Shown here: piece after piece, positions 1 to 5,759 of the stretch | How the letters are laid out: the number at the start of each line of letters is the position of its first letter | How positions within the stretch are numbered: position 1 is the stretch's first letter | NCBI GenBank assembly: GCA_002353215.1 | Contig: DEJD01000080.1 | Span: 211-5,969 of the forward strand | Direction: 5' to 3' | Source: Prevotellaceae bacterium UBA2757 | GTDB lineage: Bacteria; Bacteroidota; Bacteroidia; Bacteroidales; Bacteroidaceae | DNA length: 5,759 nucleotides | The notes under the pieces: model-generated | Databases searched by the model: none | The model's input: only the letters and a program-made list of their open reading frames with translations | Told to the model about the DNA's origin: nothing | Made by a program: the position numbers and the translations under genes

Positions 1-1104
1 AAGCAGTGCGAAAGCAAGTGTATCCACCTGAAGATGGGACACAAGGCTGTTGCAATCGGTAACCTGGAACGTTTCGCTGCCGACTTCGAACGCCAGTCTG
101 GCAAGATGGCTCTTCCTGAGTGCGCTCCAAAGAACGGCATCAAGGTAGCTATCGTAGGTTCTGGTCCTGCAGGACTCAGCTGCGCTGGAGATATGGCAAA
201 GGCTGGTTACGACGTAACAGTATTTGAGGCTCTCCACGAAATCGGTGGTGTGCTCAAGTATGGTATTCCTGAGTTCCGTCTGCCAAACGCTATCGTTGAC
301 GTAGAAATCGAGAACCTCCGCAAGATTGGTGTCAACTTCGTTAAGGACTGTATCGTAGGCAAGACTATCACAGTACAGGATCTTGAGAAGGAAGGCTACA
401 AGGCTATCTTCGTAGCAAGTGGTGCTGGTCTGCCAAACTTCATGGGCATTCCAGGAGAAAACTCTGTTGGCATCATGTCTTCAAACGAATACCTCACTCG
501 TGTAAACCTCATGGATGCATCAAATCCTGCAAGCGACACACCAATCGTTCGTGCTAAGAGCGTAATGGTAGTCGGCGGTGGTAACACAGCTATGGACTCT
601 TGCCGTACAGCAAAGCGTCTTGGTGCTGAGAAGGTATTCATCGCTTATCGTCGTAGCGAAGCAGAAATGCCAGCACGACTTGAAGAGGTTAAGCACGCTA
701 AGGAGGAAGGCATCGAATTCCTTACTCTCCACAACCCAATCGAATACATCGCTGACGAAAAGGGTAACGTAACACAGGTTAAGCTTCAGGTTATGGAACT
801 GGGCGAACCAGACGCAAGCGGTCGCCGCAGCCCAATACCTGTAGAAGGCAAGATTGTTACTCGCGACATCGATATGGCTATCGTTGCAGTAGGTGTTAGT
901 CCTAACCCACTAGTTCCAAAGTCTGTAGAAGGTCTCGAACTGGGTCGCAAGAACACTATCGCCGTAAACGAACAGATGCAGTCAAGCATCCCAACCATTT
1001 TCGCAGGTGGTGACATCGTTCGTGGTGGTGCTACAGTTATCCTCGCTATGGGTGACGGTCGCCGTGCCGCAGCAGCGATGATCGACATGCTCAGCAAAAA
1101 ATAA
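1..1104 (+). CDS. gltA: GltA/NfnB/SudA-type NADPH-dependent glutamate synthase small-subunit family oxidoreductase, 5'-truncated by the window
   Basis: This is a cytosolic FAD- and Fe-S-containing pyridine-nucleotide oxidoreductase; 367 residues are visible. The frame is open from base 1, so the ATG at 34 is internal. The fragment starts inside the N-terminal Fe-S motif (Cys3 and Cys7). A first dinucleotide site GSGPAG (residues 53-58) is the FAD fold. A second, GGGNTA (192-197), followed by Arg217-Arg218, is the NADPH fold. The C-terminal FAD signature has GGD at 336-338. The stretch AGLPNFMGIPGE resembles the homotetrameric GltA/SudA/NfnB branch more than E. coli GltD. Family knowledge: these proteins act as glutamate synthase small subunits, or pair with a ferredoxin-reductase-like partner (SudB/NfnA) for NADPH-ferredoxin electron transfer. 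Some Bacteroidota fuse the two. Roughly 100 residues are missing if it is stand-alone, far more if fused; the window cannot decide. The family is certain, the exact reaction is not. The symbol gltA here does not mean citrate synthase. Confidence 0.92.
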   Translation, partial: KQCESKCIHLKMGHKAVAIGNLERFAADFERQSGKMALPECAPKNGIKVAIVGSGPAGLSCAGDMAKAGYDVTVFEALHEIGGVLKYGIPEFRLPNAIVDVEIENLRKIGVNFVKDCIVGKTITVQDLEKEGYKAIFVASGAGLPNFMGIPGENSVGIMSSNEYLTRVNLMDASNPASDTPIVRAKSVMVVGGGNTAMDSCRTAKRLGAEKVFIAYRRSEAEMPARLEEVKHAKEEGIEFLTLHNPIEYIADEKGNVTQVKLQVMELGEPDASGRRSPIPVEGKIVTRDIDMAIVAVGVSPNPLVPKSVEGLELGRKNTIAVNEQMQSSIPTIFAGGDIVRGGATVILAMGDGRRAAAAMIDMLSKK

Positions 1105-1120
1105 GTAAGAATACTCTTAC
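1105..1120 (+). repeat. Small inverted repeat just after the gltA stop
   Basis: GTAAGA (1105-1110) and TCTTAC (1115-1120) are perfect inverted arms around the 4-base loop ATAC, directly after the TAA stop. No U-run follows, so it is not itself a terminator. It might be a minor mRNA 3'-end structure ahead of the terminator at 1135, or chance in AT-rich DNA. Confidence 0.3.
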
Positions 1121-1134
1121 ATAATATAATAAAG

Positions 1135-1176
1135 AAAGTGGTTTATTCGTTTTTAGAATAGACCACTTTTATTTTT
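1135..1176 (+). terminator. Rho-independent terminator of the gltA-family gene
   Basis: Two 14-base arms, 1135-1148 (AAAGTGGTTTATTC) and 1156-1169 (GAATAGACCACTTT), pair fully apart from one G-U wobble. The loop is the 7 bases GTTTTTA. A T-rich tail runs to 1176 (TATTTTT). It sits 30 bases after the stop codon, as expected for an intrinsic terminator. The tail ends directly against the ATG at 1177 of the next gene, so the same bases would also be leader for any transcript entering that gene from upstream. The AAAG start of the left arm makes weak action on the opposite strand possible too. Confidence 0.85.
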
Positions 1177-2622
1177 ATGAAAATAATCAGCCATACTTTT
1201 ACACATTATATATTATGCAGCATGGCAATTGCTATGCTGGTCATGTCTGCATGTTCGAAGGACGAGCAGTTTACAACCGACCGCAGTGCAGTACTGACTT
1301 TTTCGGAAGATTCTATCAAATTCGACACTCTGTTCACAACTATTGGTTCCAGTACGGAAACCCTTATGATTTATAACAGGAACGACAACGGAGTACGACT
1401 CAAGAACGTAAAACTTGAAAATGCTGCAACTACTGGATTCCGAATGAATCTGGACGGACAATTCGGTACTTCGTTCGACAACCTGGAACTCTATGGTGGA
1501 GACAGTTTGTTCTGTTTTATCGAAGTAACCATAAAACCACAGAACAACAACGATCCAGTTCTTATAAAAGACGAACTAGTCATTACCCTTGAAAGCGGAA
1601 CACAACAACGCATTCCTCTGAAGGTATATGGACAGGATGCAGAAATCCTTCACGACCCGACCATCACGGCAAATACAACATACACTGCTACAAAACCTTA
1701 CCTCATCTATGGAGCTCTGACGATAAACGAAGGCGTGACCCTGACCCTTGCGCCTGGTGCACGACTATTCTTCCACGCGAACGGATATATAGACTGCAAC
1801 GGCACTCTCTATGCTGATGGCTCAGACGAAGAGATAATCCTCAGAGGCGACAGACTCGACCACATGTTCGATTACCTGCCATACGACCGTCTCGACAACC
1901 AATGGTTGGGAATCATATTTAATAATTCAAGCAAAGACAACTATCTGAAAAATGTAGATATACATAGTGGCAGCTACGGTATTTCTGCATACGGAGAGAA
2001 TACGAACAACACAAAACTCACCCTGCTCAATTCCACAATTCATAATGTAGGCGGAGACGGACTTTACCTGAACAACTGTGCTGCAATTATCGCAAACACC
2101 CAGATTAGCAACTGCCGCGGCAACTGCGTAGAGGTATTTGGCGGAAAATACACATTCGACTTCTGCACCATAGCACAATTCTGTCCTTGGATAGCAGCAC
2201 GTGGACACGCTCTCGAATTCTCAAACGGCAGCAATGGCGACGATTATAAAGCTCTGAAACAACTCAGCATGACAAACTGTTTCATAACCGGTTATGCCAA
2301 GGATGAAGTATTCGGAACTCCCAACAATAAAGTAACAGATGCGGAATTCAATTTCAAATTTACTAATTGCGTACTCTGCACAGAAGAACCAAAGACATAT
2401 GCAGAAAACTTCGTAAATTGTACATACCAGGCAACAGATCAGTCAAACAACTTCAAGACCTTCGACACGAAAAATTTCATATACGACTTCCAACTTACTG
2501 AAGGAAGCATAGCTCGTGGCAAGGGTACCGATGCAGACAACATTCTCACCATCTACCCTACCGACCGCTTAGGCAAAGAACGCACAGTCTCTTCCATCGA
2601 CGTCGGATGCTACCAATTCTAA
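1177..2622 (+). CDS. Surface-exposed lipoprotein with right-handed parallel beta-helix
   Basis: This 481-residue protein has a lipoprotein signal peptide: hydrophobic core around residues 11-23 and lipobox M-S-A-C with the lipidated cysteine at Cys26. The next residues, S-K-D-E-Q, match the Bacteroidota surface-export signal C-X-K-(D/E)2-X, so display on the cell surface is inferred. Residues about 35-152 look like a beta-sandwich (Ig/choice-of-anchor-like) ending at LKVYGQDA. Residues about 170-415 read as right-handed beta-helix coils, starting LTINEGVTLTLAPGA and continuing with repeated N-C turns (NNC301, SNC313, TNC368, TNC398, VNC415). The end, with PTDRLGKER and IDVGCYQF, resembles the closing motif of choice-of-anchor Q/polymorphic surface proteins. 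The start at 1177 is forced: an in-frame TAG lies at 1159-1161, and the next ATG (1222) would leave only 10 residues before the cysteine. No catalytic residues are recognised; glycan binding is a guess from the fold. No promoter was found. Confidence 0.88.
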   Translation: MKIISHTFTHYILCSMAIAMLVMSACSKDEQFTTDRSAVLTFSEDSIKFDTLFTTIGSSTETLMIYNRNDNGVRLKNVKLENAATTGFRMNLDGQFGTSFDNLELYGGDSLFCFIEVTIKPQNNNDPVLIKDELVITLESGTQQRIPLKVYGQDAEILHDPTITANTTYTATKPYLIYGALTINEGVTLTLAPGARLFFHANGYIDCNGTLYADGSDEEIILRGDRLDHMFDYLPYDRLDNQWLGIIFNNSSKDNYLKNVDIHSGSYGISAYGENTNNTKLTLLNSTIHNVGGDGLYLNNCAAIIANTQISNCRGNCVEVFGGKYTFDFCTIAQFCPWIAARGHALEFSNGSNGDDYKALKQLSMTNCFITGYAKDEVFGTPNNKVTDAEFNFKFTNCVLCTEEPKTYAENFVNCTYQATDQSNNFKTFDTKNFIYDFQLTEGSIARGKGTDADNILTIYPTDRLGKERTVSSIDVGCYQF

Positions 2623-2652
2623 TTGATAATTGACAATTGATAATTGACAATT
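2621..2652. repeat. 14-bp tandem repeat, about 2.3 copies, overlapping the lipoprotein stop codon
   Basis: The unit AATTGATAATTGAC occurs at 2621-2634 and again, identically, at 2635-2648, followed by a partial AATT (2649-2652). The first unit begins inside the TAA stop (2620-2622). Each unit is partly self-complementary (AATTG against CAATT), so copies can pair with each other on either strand. It lies just before the shared terminator. From memory, AT-rich repeats of this flavour are frequent between Bacteroidales genes; no function is known to me. Confidence 0.85.
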
Positions 2653-2700
2653 AAAAAAATAGGATTGCATTCTTCATTGAGTGCAATCCTATTATTCTTT
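2653..2700. terminator. Bidirectional intrinsic terminator between convergent genes
   Basis: The 15-base arms 2658-2672 (AATAGGATTGCATTC) and 2679-2693 (GAGTGCAATCCTATT) pair with a single G-U and a 6-base loop, TTCATT. For mtgA (minus strand) the hairpin is followed by a clean T-run, complementary to the A-run at 2653-2659. For the beta-helix lipoprotein (plus strand) the tail is weaker (ATTCTTTT at 2693-2700). It is placed to stop both convergent transcripts. The stem reaches two bases into the mtgA stop codon (2692-2694), so mtgA has essentially no 3' UTR before it. Confidence 0.85.
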
Positions 2701-3414
2701 TGGAGGAAAAGGACCTAACCATCGCATTTGCTGCAACACCCACGATTGTCGCCTTCGCATATAGGACGACGGATTTGCGCTATTCATCTTGCGCGGATTA
2801 GGCAATGAGACAGCAATCAGAGCACACTGGTTCTTTGTAAGACGATTAGCCTGCACTCCAAAATGTTCAAGAGCTACTGCCTGCGCTCCATATATGCCAT
2901 CACCCATCTCGATGGTATTCAGATAGACTTCCATAATCCTCTCCTTACTCCAGAAAGTCTCGATAAGAATGGTAAAATAGACCTCCAAGCCCTTTCTGAA
3001 CCAAGAATGCGAGGGCCACAGGAAAACATTCTTGGCAGTTTGCTGACTGATTGTACTTGCTCCCCTCTCACGTTTTCCGTCCGCACTCTCCTGAAGAGCT
3101 ACCTTTATCTGTGCAAAGTCAAAACCATAATGATTGAAGAAGTTCTGGTCTTCGCTTGCCCACACAGCCAACGGAAGATAAGTGGAAATGCTATCGGCTG
3201 GCACCCACTGGTGTTTCAGTTTAGGCGATTCGCCATGTACCACCTGTTGACCTAAACGGATAAACATAAGCGGTGAACAGGGAACTGGCACCCAGCGATA
3301 GAGTACTACAAAAAAAATGGAAGACCCGAAGAAAAGTATCAGGGTCCACCTTATGAAATGAAAAATCCATAATGCATAATATTTCAGTTTACGAACAATT
3401 CCTCCGCCTATCAT
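2692..3414 (-). CDS. mtgA: Monofunctional biosynthetic peptidoglycan transglycosylase (GT51)
   Basis: MtgA polymerises lipid II into glycan strands at the outer face of the inner membrane. The 240-residue length is normal for the family, with no transpeptidase domain. Residues about 12-39 form the single N-terminal membrane anchor. GT51 motifs appear in order: SEDQNFFNHYG (87-97) with catalytic Glu88 and His95; GASTISQQTAKN (118-130), the usual GGSTITQQ with Ala for the second Gly and Ser for the second Thr; RKGLE (140-144); KERIMEVYLN (157-166) with Glu162 as the second conserved acid; GDGIYG (171-176); and LPNP (204-207). All core residues are present, so it should be active. The start at 3414 is the only reasonable in-frame one, since the next Met is residue 50, after the anchor. 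It lies 44 bp downstream of the OmpA-like gene on the same strand with no promoter seen between, so co-transcription is likely. The start codon sits within a long inverted repeat. Confidence 0.95.
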   Translation of the reverse strand: MIGGGIVRKLKYYALWIFHFIRWTLILFFGSSIFFVVLYRWVPVPCSPLMFIRLGQQVVHGESPKLKHQWVPADSISTYLPLAVWASEDQNFFNHYGFDFAQIKVALQESADGKRERGASTISQQTAKNVFLWPSHSWFRKGLEVYFTILIETFWSKERIMEVYLNTIEMGDGIYGAQAVALEHFGVQANRLTKNQCALIAVSLPNPRKMNSANPSSYMRRRQSWVLQQMRWLGPFPPKE

Positions 3415-3436
3415 ATTATTGCATTATGGATTTTTC
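3360..3436 (-). repeat. Long inverted repeat enclosing the mtgA start codon
   Basis: GAAAAATCCATAATGC at 3360-3375 is the exact reverse complement of 3421-3436 (16 bp, no mismatch). If base 3419 is bulged, pairing continues for seven more pairs (3376-3382 with 3420 and 3418-3413). In the minus-strand mRNA this gives about a 23-bp stem with a 30-base loop. The A and U of the mtgA start codon (3414-3412) would be paired. One arm is in the 44-bp gap, the other encodes residues 14-18 of the membrane anchor. It could limit mtgA translation, or be a repeat that has intruded into the gene's 5' end. Pairing is seen directly; any role is inferred. Confidence 0.8.
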
Positions 3437-3458
3437 TTAATAATTTAACTTTCAGTTA

Positions 3459-4184
3459 TTACTGCAATGTTCCAGCGTTTGCAGCATCGATCATTGCCTT
3501 AGAAGCATACAGATAAACCTCTACACGACGGTTCTGCTGCTGACCTATTGTTGTAGAATTGTCTGCAACAGGATTAGCTTCGCCAAGTCCCTCAACACTC
3601 TTAATCTGAGAAGAAGAAACGCCCTGATTGATGAGGTATGTAGAGACTGCCTGAGCGCGCTGCAATGACAAAGCCTGGTTCTTCTGAACACTCTCTGCTG
3701 CAGTACTGCCTCTCCACCCCTGATTATCAGTATAACCCTGGATTGCACAGTCCATATCTGTGTTCTTCTTCAGTACATCATTTGCAAATTTGATGAGTGA
3801 ACTCTGAGCAGATGGGCTCAATGCAGAACTACCAGAATTGAAGAGAATACCAGAATCGAATGTAACCTTAACAGCCTGCAATCCATTAGCATCTTGTACA
3901 GTTTCGACCTGAGCATTTGACACCTGCTGAGCTGCTGCCTTTGCCTTATCCATCTTCTTACCGATGAGATAACCGGCACCAGAACCTACTGCAGTACCGA
4001 TTGCAGCACCAATTGCAGCACCACCACCTGAACGTCCGCCAATCAAGAAACCAGCCAAAGCACCAAGAGCAGCACCACCACCAGCTCCGATTGCAGTTCC
4101 CTTTGTTGCGTTTGAAGCATTCTGACATCCTTCGAAAACCAATAATGCACTAAGTGCAAGAACAATAACTTTAAGATTTTTCAT
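3459..4184 (-). CDS. OmpA-family lipoprotein with glycine-zipper segment
   Basis: This 241-residue envelope protein is probably an outer-membrane lipoprotein binding peptidoglycan. The signal peptide runs to Cys20; the lipobox V-F-E-G-C is atypical because Glu stands at -2. The sequence after the cysteine (QNASN) lacks the K-(D/E)2 surface signal, so a periplasm-facing anchor is inferred. Residues 33-75 are a Gly/Ala-rich glycine zipper likely to insert in or pack against membrane. Residues about 104-227 are an OmpA C-terminal domain: Asp153 in GYTDNQG, Arg176 in LSLQRAQAV and NRRVEVYL (218-225) match the residues that hold diaminopimelate in OmpA. The Asp-to-Arg distance is 23 rather than the 15 of E. 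coli OmpA. The next gene, mtgA, lies 44 bp downstream, suggesting a wall-envelope operon. A TACCTTTG promoter element lies 41 bp upstream of the start. No Shine-Dalgarno is visible. Confidence 0.93.
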   Translation of the reverse strand: MKNLKVIVLALSALLVFEGCQNASNATKGTAIGAGGGAALGALAGFLIGGRSGGGAAIGAAIGTAVGSGAGYLIGKKMDKAKAAAQQVSNAQVETVQDANGLQAVKVTFDSGILFNSGSSALSPSAQSSLIKFANDVLKKNTDMDCAIQGYTDNQGWRGSTAAESVQKNQALSLQRAQAVSTYLINQGVSSSQIKSVEGLGEANPVADNSTTIGQQQNRRVEVYLYASKAMIDAANAGTLQ

Positions 4185-4225
4185 AACTAATAATTATTTA
4201 AATGGAAAATTCTTTAAATTTCCGT

Positions 4226-4233
4226 CAAAGGTA
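4226..4233 (-). promoter_or_regulatory. Bacteroidota -7 promoter element for the OmpA-like/mtgA unit
   Basis: On the minus strand 4233 to 4226 reads TACCTTTG, a full match to the Bacteroidota primary-sigma -7 consensus TAnnTTTG. It lies 41 bp upstream of the OmpA-like ATG, giving a plausible leader of about 35 bases. No clear TTTG -33 partner is visible about 20 bases further upstream, where the ATTTTAC repeats lie. Confidence 0.65.
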
Positions 4234-4246
4234 ATACTTATTTTTT

Positions 4247-4267
4247 ATTTTACATTTTACATTTTAC
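4247..4267. repeat. Three tandem copies of ATTTTAC between divergent promoters
   Basis: ATTTTAC occurs three times without mismatch at 4247-4253, 4254-4260 and 4261-4267; a degenerate TTTTTTAC follows to 4275. The array fills most of the space between the two outward-facing -7 elements. It covers the place where both -33 elements should be, so a change in copy number would alter the upstream part of both promoters. Confidence 0.85.
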
Positions 4268-4276
4268 TTTTTTACG

Positions 4277-4284
4277 TAACTTTG
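4277..4284 (+). promoter_or_regulatory. Bacteroidota -7 promoter element for proS
   Basis: TAACTTTG matches TAnnTTTG exactly and ends 24 bp before the proS ATG, giving a leader of roughly 17-20 bases. The -33 TTTG is not present as such; T-rich repeat sequence (for example TTTA at 4256-4259, 17-base spacer) stands in its place. The leader is AT-rich with no Shine-Dalgarno, as is usual in this phylum. Confidence 0.7.
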
Positions 4285-4308
4285 CACAAGATTTTAATAT
4301 TATTTATA

Positions 4309-5759
4309 ATGGCAACAGAACTTAAAGACTTAACAAAGCGTAGTGAAGACTACTCTAAATGGTACAACGAACTCGTAGTGAAAGCAGATTTGGCAGAGCA
4401 GTCTGACGTACGCGGATGTATGGTTATCAAACCATATGGCTATGCTATCTGGGAGAAGATGCAGCAGAACCTCGACCGCATGTTCAAGGAAACAGGAGTG
4501 CAGAATGCTTATTTTCCATTGCTCATCCCTAAATCATTCCTCTCACGCGAAGCAGAACACGTAGAAGGCTTCGCAAAGGAATGTGCCGTAGTGACTCACT
4601 ACCGTCTGAAAACCAATGAGACACACGACGGAGTAGTTGTTGACCCTGCTGCAAAACTGGAAGAAGAACTCATCATTCGTCCTACATCAGAGACTATCAT
4701 CTGGAACACATATAAGAACTGGATCAACTCCTATCGCGACCTCCCTATCCTCTGCAATCAGTGGTGCAACGTAATGCGTTGGGAGATGCGCACCCGTCTG
4801 TTCCTCCGCACATCTGAGTTTCTTTGGCAGGAAGGTCACACAGCTCATGCTACTCGCGAAGAAGCAGAAGACCGTGCCAAGATGATGCTCAAGGTATATG
4901 CAAACTTTGCAGAGAAATACATGGCAGTACCTGTTATTCAGGGAGTAAAGAGTGAAACAGAACGTTTCGCCGGAGCACTCGACACATACACAATCGAAGC
5001 AATGATGCAAGACGGAAAGGCTCTTCAGTCCGGTACAAGCCACTTCCTCGGGCAGAACTTCGGTAAAGCATTCGACGTAACATTCCTCAACAAGGACAAC
5101 AAACCTGAATATGCCTGGGCTACTTCATGGGGAGTATCTACACGACTCATGGGAGCACTCATCATGACTCACTCCGACGACAATGGTCTTGTACTTCCTC
5201 CTGCACTCGCTCCTATTCAAGTGGTTATCATTCCAATCGGTAAGAACGACCAAATGCCTATGCTCGATGAGAAAGCAAATGCTATTGCTGAAAACCTGCG
5301 TAAGATGGGCATCAGTGTCAAGTATGACAATGCCGACAACAAACGTCCTGGTTTCAAGTTTGCCGACTACGAACTCAAGGGTGTACCTGTTCGTCTCGTT
5401 CTTGGAGCACGCGACCTCGAGAAAGGTCTTGTAGAAGTTATGCGTCGCGACACTCTCGAAAAAGAGAATCTTTCCGTAGAGGGTATCGAACAACATATCA
5501 AGCAGTTGCTCGATGACATTCAAGACAATATATACAAGAAAGCAGTTGCATTCCGTGATGCTCACATCTATGAATGCGACAACTACGACGAATTTAAAGA
5601 GCGTATCAAAGACGGCGGTTTCTTCCTTTGCCACTGGGACGGCACTGCAGAGACTGAAGCAAAAATCAAGGAAGACACTCAGGCTACCATCCGTTGTGTT
5701 CCTTACTCATTCGAGCAGACTCCAGGAACCGATATGGTAAGCGGAAAACCTGCAGTTGC
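4309..5759 (+). CDS. proS: Prolyl-tRNA synthetase, archaeal/eukaryote type, 3'-truncated by the window
   Basis: ProRS charges tRNA(Pro) with proline in the cytosol. The frame is open from ATG 4309 to the right edge: 483 full codons plus two bases of the next. The family is usually near 490-500 residues, so about ten are missing. Class II features: motif 1 region at about 35-74 ([18 protein letters not shown] to FPLLIP); RPTSET (124-129), likely proline/ATP site; motif 2 [25 protein letters not shown] (156-180); a motif 3 region with [12 protein letters not shown] at 287-298. The anticodon-binding domain starts near [10 protein letters not shown] (301-310). The C-terminal zinc-like domain follows. 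There is no insertion domain between motifs 2 and 3, which excludes the E. coli-type enzyme. In the zinc-domain region Cys441 and Cys463 are visible, but the second cysteine of the usual set appears replaced in the TAETE stretch. It is divergent from the OmpA-like gene and has its own promoter. Confidence 0.96.
   Translation, partial: MATELKDLTKRSEDYSKWYNELVVKADLAEQSDVRGCMVIKPYGYAIWEKMQQNLDRMFKETGVQNAYFPLLIPKSFLSREAEHVEGFAKECAVVTHYRLKTNETHDGVVVDPAAKLEEELIIRPTSETIIWNTYKNWINSYRDLPILCNQWCNVMRWEMRTRLFLRTSEFLWQEGHTAHATREEAEDRAKMMLKVYANFAEKYMAVPVIQGVKSETERFAGALDTYTIEAMMQDGKALQSGTSHFLGQNFGKAFDVTFLNKDNKPEYAWATSWGVSTRLMGALIMTHSDDNGLVLPPALAPIQVVIIPIGKNDQMPMLDEKANAIAENLRKMGISVKYDNADNKRPGFKFADYELKGVPVRLVLGARDLEKGLVEVMRRDTLEKENLSVEGIEQHIKQLLDDIQDNIYKKAVAFRDAHIYECDNYDEFKERIKDGGFFLCHWDGTAETEAKIKEDTQATIRCVPYSFEQTPGTDMVSGKPAV

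Noticed and set aside
34..36. ATG at 34 as the true start of the first gene
   Set aside because: The frame is open back to base 1 and the upstream residues KQCESKC are the family's Fe-S cysteine motif, so the gene begins outside the window.
786..1097. Minus-strand open frames opposite the gltA-family gene (also 396-641 and 520-732)
   Set aside because: All lie over conserved FAD/NADPH-binding coding sequence and show only mirror-image composition.
1125..1130. TATAAT as a promoter -10 for the beta-helix lipoprotein
   Set aside because: There is no -35 partner, Bacteroidota do not use this consensus in this form, and the sequence is simply AT-rich.
2863..3255. Open frame of 130 residues on the plus strand opposite mtgA
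   Set aside because: It covers the catalytic motifs of mtgA on the other strand; the sense gene is certain and the antisense product has no recognisable features.
3360..3436. The inverted repeat as an intrinsic terminator between the OmpA-like gene and mtgA
   Set aside because: The arms are AT-rich, the loop is 30-45 bases, and no U-run follows the stem on the minus strand; the T-run is within the arm.
4687..5043. Open frame of 118 residues on the minus strand within proS
   Set aside because: It runs opposite the motif 2 region of ProRS, its cysteine-rich product resembles no family I know, and no promoter is seen.
5125..5634. Open frame of 169 residues on the minus strand within proS
   Set aside because: It is antisense to a well-matched prolyl-tRNA synthetase, has no recognisable domain and is explained by codon bias of the sense gene.
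1..5759. A new defence, mobile or CRISPR system
   Set aside because: All five genes fall into recognisable housekeeping or envelope families; there are no transposases, integrases, attachment-like duplications, regularly spaced palindromic repeats or nuclease genes.

Overview
The window looks like ordinary chromosome from a member of the Bacteroidota, most likely order Bacteroidales and perhaps Prevotellaceae. The evidence is convergent. Two intergenic octamers fit the Bacteroidota -7 promoter consensus TAnnTTTG. None of the visible starts is preceded by a Shine-Dalgarno sequence. One lipoprotein carries the Bacteroidota surface-export signal C-X-K-(D/E)2. The protein families and composition also fit. 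Placement below order level is an impression, not something the sequence proves.

Layout from left to right: (1) the 3' part of a GltA/NfnB/SudA-type flavin oxidoreductase, the NADPH-dependent glutamate synthase small-subunit family (+, 1-1104, 5' end outside the window), closed by an intrinsic terminator; (2) a 481-residue surface lipoprotein with a right-handed beta-helix (+, 1177-2622), whose start codon directly abuts that terminator; (3) a short convergent gap with a 14-bp tandem repeat and a bidirectional terminator; (4) a monofunctional GT51 peptidoglycan transglycosylase, mtgA (-, 2692-3414); (5) an OmpA-family glycine-zipper lipoprotein (-, 3459-4184), 44 bp upstream of mtgA and probably co-transcribed with it; (6) a divergent promoter region with three tandem ATTTTAC units; (7) an archaeal/eukaryote-type prolyl-tRNA synthetase, proS (+, from 4309, running off the right edge about ten codons before its expected end).

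The OmpA-like protein and MtgA form a plausible cell-envelope pair: one likely tethers the outer membrane to peptidoglycan, the other polymerises glycan strands. The other genes are central metabolism (flavoenzyme, ProRS) and an uncharacterised surface protein. I see no RNA gene, CRISPR array, transposase, phage gene or defence system, and no stretch over 300 bp lacks a gene. I found no convincing undescribed multi-gene system. The best leads are small cis-elements: a long inverted repeat that would fold around the mtgA start codon, a terminator touching the start codon of the beta-helix lipoprotein, and two short tandem repeats between genes.
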